In this document: positions 32,850 to 40,029 of the stretch, one piece after another
How the letters are laid out: each line of letters begins with the position of its first letter
Position numbering within the stretch: the first letter of the stretch is position 1
Origin: Thermoplasmata archaeon
GTDB taxonomy: Archaea; Thermoplasmatota; Thermoplasmata; Methanomassiliicoccales; Methanomethylophilaceae
Assembly: GCA_015063235.1 (NCBI GenBank)
Contig: SUSW01000025.1
Coordinates: forward strand, 1 to 41,439
Direction of reading: 5' to 3'
Length of the DNA: 41,439 nucleotides
The notes under the pieces: model-generated
Database searches by the model: none
Seen by the model: the letters and a program-made list of their open reading frames with translations, nothing else
What the model was told of the DNA's origin: nothing
Translations under genes and position numbers: made by a program

Positions 32850-33977
32850 TCATTCCTTGGCGAGCTTGCCCTGAATCATGACGAGGAGCTTTCCGAGATA
32901 ATGACCAGCTATGACGCACACGGCGATGGCGATGACACCTGCGACCAGCTTGAACCACATGGGAGCCACGGAAGGCATGATCCAGACAAGTTCGATCTCG
33001 TAGAACGGAGCCGACATGACCTTGAGCACCACCGGATGCAGAAGGAGGATGGCGATCGTGTGCCTTCCCACCGTCGATAGTACCGTGAACAGCACGGACA
33101 CCTTCGTCAGCAGATATGCTATGAAGATTATCGGGAGGAACATCAGGGAAGCTTCGATGAAGTACGGATACGCGGAAAAGGCCCCGTGATCTCCGAAAAC
33201 GTACATGTCAAATCCGGTACCTGGCGGGAGGATGTAGCACATGCCGATGCCGGCAATGAGGCCTACCGCCGGGAACAGGTAGAACGTCTTCTTCTTCCCC
33301 ACGCTCTCCATGACCTCTATGTAGTTCTGTCTGGCGAGGAAAGCACCGAACAGCATGAAGGATGCACCCATCAGGCCGAGGATCGGATATGTGGGGATAC
33401 GTACCGGGAACAGGAATAACACTACAACCGCTATGGTCAGCAGGATGGCGATAGCTGCGAAGGTCTTCCTGAAATCATCGATTACACGGTCTGCGATGGC
33501 ATAGAAGTACAGGAATCCCCATACCATAGTGAGAATGTAATAGTTGCCGTAGGAGACTATTGCGAGCGAAGTGTCGACTATCTCTCCTCCGACGGGGAGG
33601 AAAGGATCCCCGAAGCCGCACTCCCAGACAATCGAACATATCAAATCGTCGAACGAAAGGCCGTATCCCAACAAGTTAAGGTATAAGTACATAAATAGCG
33701 GCAGCGTGGCGGTGGCCACCAGTATCGGAATTACGATCTGTTTGAAGCGTTTGAGGAAATTCTCCTTGAAACCCCTTCTGGAACGGTAGAAGTATCCCGA
33801 TATGATGAAGAATCCCATGAGCCCGAGGTACAACGCCTGCAGATAAGGGGGCATTACTCCGCCGGATGCCCTGTCGGTGGCCAGAAATATGTGCGCCATG
33901 ACTATGACTATTATGACCAATCCTTTGAACGAATCGGGCGATTTCAGTTTCGCACCCTTATCGAGCTCTGACATCAA
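32850..33977 (-). CDS. Membrane acyltransferase (acyltransferase-3/OafA-like)
   Basis: A 375-aa protein with ten hydrophobic helices. The start SFKGLVIIVIVMAHIF carries the family's catalytic-region His (H28) and the second helix reads GLMGFFIISGYFYRSRRGFKENFLKRFKQIVIP, with the typical 'FF.ISGY.....R.....F..kR...I..P' signature. Such enzymes add acyl groups to surface sugars or lipids. It starts with MM; ATG 33974 is an equal choice. A TTTTTATAAAC box lies about 50-60 nt upstream on the minus strand. Not linked to glycan genes here, so the acceptor is unknown. Confidence 0.82.
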   Translation of the reverse strand: MMSELDKGAKLKSPDSFKGLVIIVIVMAHIFLATDRASGGVMPPYLQALYLGLMGFFIISGYFYRSRRGFKENFLKRFKQIVIPILVATATLPLFMYLYLNLLGYGLSFDDLICSIVWECGFGDPFLPVGGEIVDTSLAIVSYGNYYILTMVWGFLYFYAIADRVIDDFRKTFAAIAILLTIAVVVLFLFPVRIPTYPILGLMGASFMLFGAFLARQNYIEVMESVGKKKTFYLFPAVGLIAGIGMCYILPPGTGFDMYVFGDHGAFSAYPYFIEASLMFLPIIFIAYLLTKVSVLFTVLSTVGRHTIAILLLHPVVLKVMSAPFYEIELVWIMPSVAPMWFKLVAGVIAIAVCVIAGHYLGKLLVMIQGKLAKE

Positions 33978-34053
33978 TGGTTCTACCCATCAGCCTAATA
34001 TAATCGTAACGGTGGAGGTGTGCTGGCTGTTTATAAAAACGAAAGATGAGAAT

Positions 34054-34067
34054 GGGCCCGGAGGCCC
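34054..34067 (-). terminator. Hairpin after the HesB/IscA gene
   Basis: Stem GGGCC/GGCCC with loop CGGA, 10 nt beyond the stop of the minus-strand gene and followed on that strand by ATTCTCATCTTTCGTTTTT. Confidence 0.55.
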
Positions 34068-34076
34068 GTCACTCGT

Positions 34077-34403
34077 TTAGTGGCATCCGCCGCCGCAGGA
34101 GGCGCAGCCGTTGAAGTTGGGGTTGCGGATCGTGAGACCGGTTCCGAAATTGGGGTCATCGATGAACTCAATCACACACTCGTCCAGTTCCTTCTTGGTC
34201 TCTTCGTCGTAGAACATCTTGAAGGCCTGCGCGGTCTCGTCAACCAAGTCCCCGTCCATCTCCTTCTCCTGGAAGGACATTCCGAACTGGGGTCCTGAAC
34301 AGGCGAAGCCTGCCACGTAGATCTTGATTCCGTAACCGGTCTTCTGGTTCTTCTCGAGAAGGTCTGCAACGAACTTCTCCGCTTCAGGTGTGATTTTTAC
34401 CAT
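34077..34403 (-). CDS. HesB/IscA-family iron-sulfur carrier
   Basis: A 108-aa A-type carrier fold. The first conserved Cys is C35 in VAGFACSGPQFGMSF, and the C-terminal pair is in NPNFNGCASCGGGCH (C100, C103, plus an extra C107). Other marks are the start KITPEAEKFVADLL. These proteins bind Fe or a 2Fe-2S/4Fe-4S cluster and pass it to apo-proteins. The extra Cys and His at the tail are a variant of the CxC end of bacterial IscA. Stand-alone gene with its own terminator. Confidence 0.85.
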   Translation of the reverse strand: MVKITPEAEKFVADLLEKNQKTGYGIKIYVAGFACSGPQFGMSFQEKEMDGDLVDETAQAFKMFYDEETKKELDECVIEFIDDPNFGTGLTIRNPNFNGCASCGGGCH

Positions 34404-34478
34404 GGATAGGGCCTAACATGCTGTAGCATATAAAGCATACAGTTTCTTCTTCGGATAGTGTGAATTATCTCACGGTAC

Positions 34479-34886
34479 TCAGTAGTCTATGCCGTACTCG
34501 TCCGCAAAGGCCCTCATGGCATACGACTGGCCCATGGTCATCGCCATGTATGTGCCTATCGCGATGCTCTCCAGGATCTCGTCCCTGGTAGCCCCTGCCT
34601 CTCTGGCATGCTTTATCTGGACCCTCAGGCAGTGCTCCCCTCCGACGGCCGATGCTGCGGAAATGGCCAGAAGGAATCTGTCCTTCCTCTTGATAGCACC
34701 GTCCTCCCTGTCCAGGACGGACTTGCTGAATTCCGCCGCCGGAACATACATGTCCGGACGCTCTGCCAGGATCTTATTGGATACGGGTACGAAGCCGTAT
34801 CTCTCCTCGACTGCTTTCAAAATCTTATCTGTAATCTCGCGAAGCTTGGGATCTTCTTCCATGAAAGCAGGAGGGCCGTCAGGCAA
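34479..34886 (-). CDS. Carboxymuconolactone-decarboxylase/AhpD-like protein
   Basis: A 135-aa all-helical protein of the CMD family: AAEFSKSVLDREDGAIKRKDRFLLAISAASAVGGEHCLRVQIKHAREAGATRDEI. AhpD uses a CxxC within 'E..C..C...H'; here only the first Cys is present (EHCLRVQ), so peroxidase-type disulfide chemistry is unlikely. Function open. In-frame ATG at residue 9 is an alternative start. Confidence 0.85.
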   Translation of the reverse strand: MPDGPPAFMEEDPKLREITDKILKAVEERYGFVPVSNKILAERPDMYVPAAEFSKSVLDREDGAIKRKDRFLLAISAASAVGGEHCLRVQIKHAREAGATRDEILESIAIGTYMAMTMGQSYAMRAFADEYGIDY

Positions 34887-34981
34887 TAAAAGCGATTTGC
34901 ACCCCGTGATTTAACTACCGTTAATGAAAATGCATACTGCGGTTTTCCTCTAGCATTATATTCCCTGAAGAGACGGTATGC

Positions 34982-35710
34982 ATGCGGAACACGCAGGAAA
35001 TGATGATGAAAAACGAGAACGGATTACAGCAGATATTCGTCAGGATAGGGGATGAATACGGTTACAGGCACATAGGCGCCGACTTCGTGGAGAGCTGCGA
35101 CCTGAAAATCAAATGGGTCCGCCAGGGCAACTCGGTTCAGTTCTGGGTGACCGATTATCTGAAGGATGCTCCCGACGACATCCTGGAGTCTTTGGCTGAG
35201 ACCATCTTCAGAAGGATCTACGAGAACGCGGACAGCCCTTACGACAGTTCGTTCATAGAGTATCTGACGACGGATCTATTCGTGAAAGAACTGCAGCCTG
35301 TATACCTGTCGAGACTGGGATGTGCATCCGCCTCTCCGGTAGGAAGATACAAGGACCTGAGGAGATGCGTGGATAGGCTTGCCGAGAAAGGGCTGGTGAA
35401 GAACATCCCCAACATGTACATGGGATGGATGCCCATGGGCCCCTCCGACAGCGTCGGTCATTCAAGCCCGCTGATGAGGAGCATCTGCATGAACGAAAGG
35501 CTGGACCGTCATGATGTGCCTGACGATCTCATGGATTTCTGCTTCTACTCCCAGCTAAAGAAGGTCGAACAGGGATTCGGAATGGATTCCAAAAGGAACA
35601 ACAAGGAGTACTTCTTATCTATAGAAGGTTACCCAGACAGCGAGAGGTTCATAGCGGAACTGGGTTCGAGAGGGCTCTCGATGTGGAAGACATTGTCCCC
35701 CGAATGCTAA
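34982..35710 (+). CDS. Probable inactive SprT/M48-like metallopeptidase-fold protein
   Basis: A 242-aa protein of unsure family. Its build resembles archaeal SprT/DUF45-like peptidases: a beta part (KIKWVRQGNSVQFWVTDYLKDAP), the helix DDILESLAETIFRRIY, PVYLSR, SVGHSSPLMRSICMNERLDRHDVPDDLMDFCFY and then the place where 'HELLH' normally stands. Here it reads SQLKK (190-194), so both zinc histidines and the catalytic Glu are lost. The rest of the protein is intact, so this looks like a pseudoenzyme and not a decaying gene. Domain assignment is from memory of the pattern and should be treated as tentative. Single gene. Confidence 0.5.
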   Translation: MRNTQEMMMKNENGLQQIFVRIGDEYGYRHIGADFVESCDLKIKWVRQGNSVQFWVTDYLKDAPDDILESLAETIFRRIYENADSPYDSSFIEYLTTDLFVKELQPVYLSRLGCASASPVGRYKDLRRCVDRLAEKGLVKNIPNMYMGWMPMGPSDSVGHSSPLMRSICMNERLDRHDVPDDLMDFCFYSQLKKVEQGFGMDSKRNNKEYFLSIEGYPDSERFIAELGSRGLSMWKTLSPEC

Positions 35711-36040
35711 CACACTCTTTCACGGTAACGACGATGACGCCGATCTCGGAGCACTGACTTACACCGGGGGTATGTATCGGACCCCACGTTGACCCCCAGT
35801 CATCGCTGTGACGACACGTCACCAACTCCTGCGGGAGCCCAACAAAGTTGGGATGAGGCCTCTGTATGCCGTCCCGTGCACATGGCGTTCATCATATCGC
35901 ACCCCTTCGCCGGTACGGTAATGCGTCCACCGTCTCCCCCGTATATAAATCGAACCGCGATCGGACGAAGCACCCCTCTTCCCAACTAAATACCCGAGAG
36001 ATGATTCCCATATGGTCCGAGTTAGATCGGAGGCTGCAAT
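35711..36040. other. GC-rich structured intergenic region, candidate noncoding RNA
   Basis: A 330-nt gap without a credible gene. It has perfect hairpins GTGACG/CGTCAC (35808-35822, 3-nt loop) and CCCAAC/GTTGGG (35838-35852, AAA loop), and GGGGT/ACCCC nearby (about 35766-35785). A strong box GTATATAAATCG at 35941-35952 reads as TATA in both directions: rightwards it can serve the DUF5714 gene at 36041 (leader about 65 nt), leftwards it could start an RNA covering the hairpins. I found no match to SRP, RNase P or rRNA by eye. Confidence 0.4.
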
Positions 36041-36727
36041 ATGAAAGATGAATGCCTGATATGCAAGGCTCCGCTGGAATATCTTGAAAGGGACGAGATG
36101 ATGGAATGCGCTATATGCCGCAGAATGTCACTCAGCAAGGCCAGATGCGTCAAGGGGCACTACGTATGCGACGAGTGCCACATGAACGGACTGAATGCCG
36201 TTCTGGACATCTGCCTTACTGAGAAGAGCAGGAACCCTTTCGAGATAATCGAGAAGATGATGGCCGCCCCGTTCTGCCATATGCACGGTCCGGAACACCA
36301 TGTGATGGTGGGCGCGGCCCTTCTCACTGCATATCACAACTCGGGAGGGGACATCGACCTGTCCGAGGCACTGCTGGAGATCATGAGGAGGGGCAGAGGG
36401 GTTCCCGGAGGCGTATGCGGATTCTGGGGTGCCTGCGGTGCCGGGATCAGCACAGGGATGTTCGTATCGATCATATCCGGATCCACTCCTCTGGCAGGGG
36501 CTCCGTGGGGACTGTCCAACAGGATGACCTCCAAGGCCCTGGGCGCCATCGGGTCAATAGACGGCCCCAGATGCTGCAAGAGGGATTCGTACATCGCGAT
36601 ACAGTCCGCGATAGAGTTCGTGAAGGAGGAATTCGACGTAGAAATGGAATCATCGAATATCATTTGCACCCATCATGAGCAGAACAATCAATGCATCGGA
36701 AGCAGATGCCCATTCAGAGGTGCATGA
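36041..36727 (+). CDS. DUF5714-family Cys-rich protein
   Basis: A 228-aa protein. It opens with a zinc-ribbon-like part (CLICKAPL, MECAICRRM, CVKGHYVCDECH; six or more Cys) and continues with FCHMHGPEHHVMVGAALLTAYHN, GGVCGFWGACGAGISTGMF and a Cys-rich end (CTHHEQNNQCIGSRCPF). The middle block is the signature of DUF5714, an archaeal/anaerobe family without assigned function; clustered Cys and His suggest metal or Fe-S binding. It is followed after 45 bases by a ferredoxin-nitroreductase gene, so a redox role is likely. Confidence 0.75.
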   Translation: MKDECLICKAPLEYLERDEMMECAICRRMSLSKARCVKGHYVCDECHMNGLNAVLDICLTEKSRNPFEIIEKMMAAPFCHMHGPEHHVMVGAALLTAYHNSGGDIDLSEALLEIMRRGRGVPGGVCGFWGACGAGISTGMFVSIISGSTPLAGAPWGLSNRMTSKALGAIGSIDGPRCCKRDSYIAIQSAIEFVKEEFDVEMESSNIICTHHEQNNQCIGSRCPFRGA

Positions 36728-36772
36728 TCGCTCAACGATAATTGTAAATCCCGACATTGATACGAGAATAAC

Positions 36773-37510
36773 ATGACCCACCTGAACATCGATCTGGAAA
36801 AATGCATCGGATGCGGCAAATGCGCCCGCATGTGCATAAAGGACCACATCGAGATAGTGGACAAGAAGGCAAGGGAGAAGGATAACGGATGCCTCGAATG
36901 CTCCCACTGCGTCTCCTCATGCCCCAAAGGCGCCATCGAGCTCATTCCCTCAGAGCCCAACGGAAACGTCTTCAAGGAGCTGAAGAAGGACAAGGTATTC
37001 GATGGCAGGCCCGTCTCCGACGAGGATCTGCAGGAATTGTTCAAAGCGATGAACAAGACCATAGACGCGTACAAGTGCGAGATGTTCGTCCTTCAGGGTC
37101 CCGAACTCGATAGCTTCATCGAGACCGTATGGGAAATAGTCAACGAGAGGGAGGCGGATATGCCTGTGGTCAAAGAATGGCGCCAATACAGGATGAGGCA
37201 TAACATGGAGAGGCCCAGCCCCGTGCTGTGGGAGAGCCGCCAGCTCATGTTCATATTCGCCAACAGCCCGGATGATGCCGCCACAGCCTCCGTGAGGATG
37301 GTGGCGAAAGGGCTCAATCTCGGAATCAGGGGATACCATTCCAACATCGTCATGGCAGCGTACAAGGCCTGCCCCGAGAGGATCCTGGAATACTTCCCAG
37401 ATGCCACCAAGAAGCTCTACATGGCGTACGTCATCGGCCATCCAAGACGCCTCATCGAGCCTGTGATGAAGCCTATGGAGAAGCTCAAAGGGGTATTCGG
37501 CAAACGGTGA
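36773..37510 (+). CDS. Ferredoxin-nitroreductase fusion protein
   Basis: A 245-aa protein. Residues 1-60 hold two 4Fe-4S motifs: C11-x2-C14-x2-C17-x3-C21 and C40-x2-C43-x2-C46-x3-C50. Residues 75-235 look like a nitroreductase-type flavin domain, with LFKAMNKTIDAYKCEMFVL and LWESRQLMFIFANSPDDAATASVRMVAKGLNLGIRGYHS. Such fusions use ferredoxin-level electrons to reduce a flavin and an unknown acceptor. The usual SRRSxRxF start of the flavin domain is poorly conserved here (KDKVFDGRPVSD). Cotranscription with the DUF5714 gene is likely. Confidence 0.82.
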   Translation: MTHLNIDLEKCIGCGKCARMCIKDHIEIVDKKAREKDNGCLECSHCVSSCPKGAIELIPSEPNGNVFKELKKDKVFDGRPVSDEDLQELFKAMNKTIDAYKCEMFVLQGPELDSFIETVWEIVNEREADMPVVKEWRQYRMRHNMERPSPVLWESRQLMFIFANSPDDAATASVRMVAKGLNLGIRGYHSNIVMAAYKACPERILEYFPDATKKLYMAYVIGHPRRLIEPVMKPMEKLKGVFGKR

Positions 37511-37628
37511 AGTGTCGTTTTACAAAATCGTCGTTCGTCGATGTAAAAATGTCGTAGATTAAAATCCGTCATTTTTTGTTAGACATATGACGATTATTAC
37601 TAATTTCATAGAATTTTATCGATTTTTA

Positions 37629-37641
37629 TACGAATATCGTA
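37629..37641. promoter_or_regulatory. Palindrome upstream of the acyl-CoA synthetase gene
   Basis: TACGA-ATA-TCGTA lies in a 208-nt AT-rich space (37511-37718). TCGT/ACGA half-sites recur in the same space (for example ATCGTCG near 37526 and GACGATT near 37589). The TATA box ATTATAATATAG at about 37690-37702 is 25 nt before the ATG. An operator is possible but unproven. Confidence 0.4.
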
Positions 37642-37718
37642 ATTACATCTGTGAAAAGCAGTAGTACATTAAGAACAACTTCTAAAGTATTATAATATAG
37701 GTCAAAGATTCACCCATT

Positions 37719-39821
37719 ATGAAAGGTTTACTAACACCAAACTCTGTAGCCATCATCGGTGCATCCAATGATGAAACGAAGCTAGGTGGAATGCTTCTGA
37801 AGAACATGATCAACGCAGGCTTCACCGGGAATCTCTACCCTGTCAACCCCCAAGGACGGGAGATCCAGGGCCTCAGGGCATACACATCCATAACTGAGAT
37901 ACCCGAACCCGTCGACCTGGCGGTAATATCGATCAAGGCCGCGTTTGTCCCCGACGAGATGGCAAACCTGAAGAAGAACGGCTGCCATTGCGCCACCATC
38001 CTCACTGCAGGATTCAAGGAGGACAGTCCCGAGGGAAAGATCCTGGAGCAGAAGCTCGTAGCCGCAGCAAAGGAGGCAGACGTCAAATTCTTTGGACCCA
38101 ACTGCTTCGGTAACATGAACCCCTGGGCAGGAGTCAACGCCACGTTCGCCCACCTCCTCCCCCGTAAGGGACATATCTCCATCTTCTCACAGTCCGGTGC
38201 GGTCGGATCCAGTATCATCGACTGGGCTTACTTCAACAAGATCGGAATCGCCAACTTCGTCACATTCGGAAACAAGGCCGACCTTGACGAGGCGGACATC
38301 ATCCCCGAGATCTCTCAGGACCCCAACACGAAGGTCATCGGAATGTACTGCGAAGGAATCTCCAACGGACACAGGTTCGTCAACGCGATAGAGAACATGC
38401 CCGTCGAGAAACCCATAGTCGTATACAAGTCCGGAAGGACGCAGGCCGGAGCCGCAGCGGCATCATCGCACACAGGTTCGCTGGCCGGTGCGGATGCGGT
38501 CAACAATGTCATATTCAAGAAACTCAACGTCTACAGGGCAAGCAGCCTGGACGACATGTTCGATGTCCTGAACGTGTTCAGCGGATGCGACGAGATGAAA
38601 AAGGGCGGACTGGGAATCATCACCAACGCCGGAGGTCTCGGAGTCATGTCCGCGGATGCAGCGTTCGATGCGAAGAACGTGCACGCAGTCAAGTTCTCCG
38701 ACGAGACAATTGCGGAGATCAGGACTAGAGTGCCTACCGTCGCAGGAGTCACCAACCCCATCGACATTCGCGGAGACGCCAAGCCCGAGTACTTCAAGGA
38801 AGTCATCGACATCCTGTCCCACGACCCCGAGGTTGGAGCATTGGTCATCATGGGATCGCCTCTTGACACCGCGGATCTGGAAGCCGTTGCTCAGTCCATT
38901 GTTGAGATCAAGGACGAGATCCCCGTGCCCTTCGTGGTCTGCTTCGCAGGCGGTCACAAATGCGACAAGGCCAACAGCTACCTGAAGGAGGCCGGAATCC
39001 CCACATACCCCACGCCTGACAGGGCCATCCACGCATTGGACGTCCTCAGGACCTACACAATCAACAAGGAGAAGTCCCACACACCCATGGCATACCCCAA
39101 GGCCACCGGAGGAGGAAGGGATGCGGTCAAGAAGATCATCGACCAGGTCAAATCCGAAGGAAGGTACTCACTCTCCGAGTCGGAAGGAAAGGAGATCCTC
39201 AAGGCATACGGAGTGCCCATACCCGGCGAGGCAGTTGTCTGCTCGGCCGAGGATGCGGTAAAAGAGAGCGACAGGATCGGCTACCCCGTGGTTATGAAGA
39301 TCGTATCGCCTGACATCCAGCACAAGACTGATGTCGGCGGAGTCGTCGTCGGAGTGAAGAACTCCGAGGATGCTAAGGCCGCGTACAACAAGATCATGGA
39401 TTCGTGCAAGAAGAACGTTCCCAACGCTAAGATCAACGGGGTATCCATACAGCAGATGGTCTCCGGTCAGGAAGTCATCCTGTCCATGATCAGGGATGCG
39501 CAGTTCGGACCCGTCGTATCATTCGGACTGGGCGGAATATATGTCGAGATCCTCAGGGAGATCTCGCAGGCCCACGTGCCTATGACAGAGGAGCAGCTCG
39601 ATGAGATGATCACCTCCACTAAGGCATACAAGCTCATGTCTGGAGCAAGAGGTCTTGCCAAGTCCGACATCCCTGCGATGAAGGAAACGATCAAGAGAAT
39701 CGCTCTCATCGCGGTGGAGAATCCCGAGATCCACGAGCTGGAGATCAACCCGGTCATCGTGCAGGTCGAAGGCAAGGGCGCATACGCGGTAGATGCCCTC
39801 GTCACTCTGGTCAAAGAGTGA
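37719..39821 (+). CDS. ADP-forming acetate/acyl-CoA ligase, fused alpha-beta
   Basis: A 700-aa single-chain synthetase that makes ATP from acyl-CoA, ADP and phosphate, or the reverse. Residues 1-455 are the alpha part: CoA-binding IIGASNDETKLGG, FSQSGAVGSSIIDWA, and the phosphorylated histidine H251 in ASSHTGSLAG. A short linker rich in Gly (ATGGGRD) leads to the beta, ATP-grasp part (485-700): LKAYGVPIPGEAVV, YPVVMKIVSPDIQHKTDVGGV and EINPVIVQ. In a hydrogen-dependent methylotroph it is more likely used to activate acetate for biosynthesis, or for amino-acid fermentation products. A TATA box 25 nt before the ATG suggests a leaderless, well-expressed message. Confidence 0.93.
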   Translation: MKGLLTPNSVAIIGASNDETKLGGMLLKNMINAGFTGNLYPVNPQGREIQGLRAYTSITEIPEPVDLAVISIKAAFVPDEMANLKKNGCHCATILTAGFKEDSPEGKILEQKLVAAAKEADVKFFGPNCFGNMNPWAGVNATFAHLLPRKGHISIFSQSGAVGSSIIDWAYFNKIGIANFVTFGNKADLDEADIIPEISQDPNTKVIGMYCEGISNGHRFVNAIENMPVEKPIVVYKSGRTQAGAAAASSHTGSLAGADAVNNVIFKKLNVYRASSLDDMFDVLNVFSGCDEMKKGGLGIITNAGGLGVMSADAAFDAKNVHAVKFSDETIAEIRTRVPTVAGVTNPIDIRGDAKPEYFKEVIDILSHDPEVGALVIMGSPLDTADLEAVAQSIVEIKDEIPVPFVVCFAGGHKCDKANSYLKEAGIPTYPTPDRAIHALDVLRTYTINKEKSHTPMAYPKATGGGRDAVKKIIDQVKSEGRYSLSESEGKEILKAYGVPIPGEAVVCSAEDAVKESDRIGYPVVMKIVSPDIQHKTDVGGVVVGVKNSEDAKAAYNKIMDSCKKNVPNAKINGVSIQQMVSGQEVILSMIRDAQFGPVVSFGLGGIYVEILREISQAHVPMTEEQLDEMITSTKAYKLMSGARGLAKSDIPAMKETIKRIALIAVENPEIHELEINPVIVQVEGKGAYAVDALVTLVKE

Positions 39822-39832
39822 TCCAACTTCTT

Positions 39833-39860
39833 AGGGAGGGAGACCTCCCTCTACTTTTTT
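39833..39860 (+). terminator. Hairpin and T-run after the acyl-CoA synthetase
   Basis: Perfect 7-bp stem AGGGAGG/CCTCCCT with loop GAGA, then CTACTTTTTT, starting 12 nt after the stop codon. Confidence 0.82.
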
Positions 39861-39990
39861 CGTAACTCTATCAGACCCGAGTCTGCATGAACATGATGGC
39901 ATTCTCTGCCGAATGAATCCGTGAGAGGCTGACCGGTTATTCAGAAGAATGCAACTGCTTTAGAAAGATTAGAACAATAATTGGAATTAA

Positions 39991-40015
39991 GAGGGGGAGC
40001 AAGGGTTTCCCCCTC
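39991..40015 (-). terminator. Hairpin after the Hsp70 gene
   Basis: Perfect 8-bp stem GAGGGGGA/TCCCCCTC with a 9-nt loop, 15 nt beyond the Hsp70 stop; on the minus strand followed by TTAATTCCAATTATTG. Confidence 0.65.
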
Positions 40016-40029
40016 TGTTGAAATTGTTT

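Noticed and set aside
34479-34886. Active AhpD peroxidase
   Set aside because: Only one of the two active-site cysteines is present.
35789-35989. 66-codon frame in the structured gap
   Set aside because: No ribosome site, composition like noncoding GC-rich DNA, and it crosses the hairpins.
35711-36040. SRP RNA or RNase P RNA
   Set aside because: Neither the SRP GGAAGG/GNAR tetraloop region nor the RNase P conserved blocks can be found on either strand.
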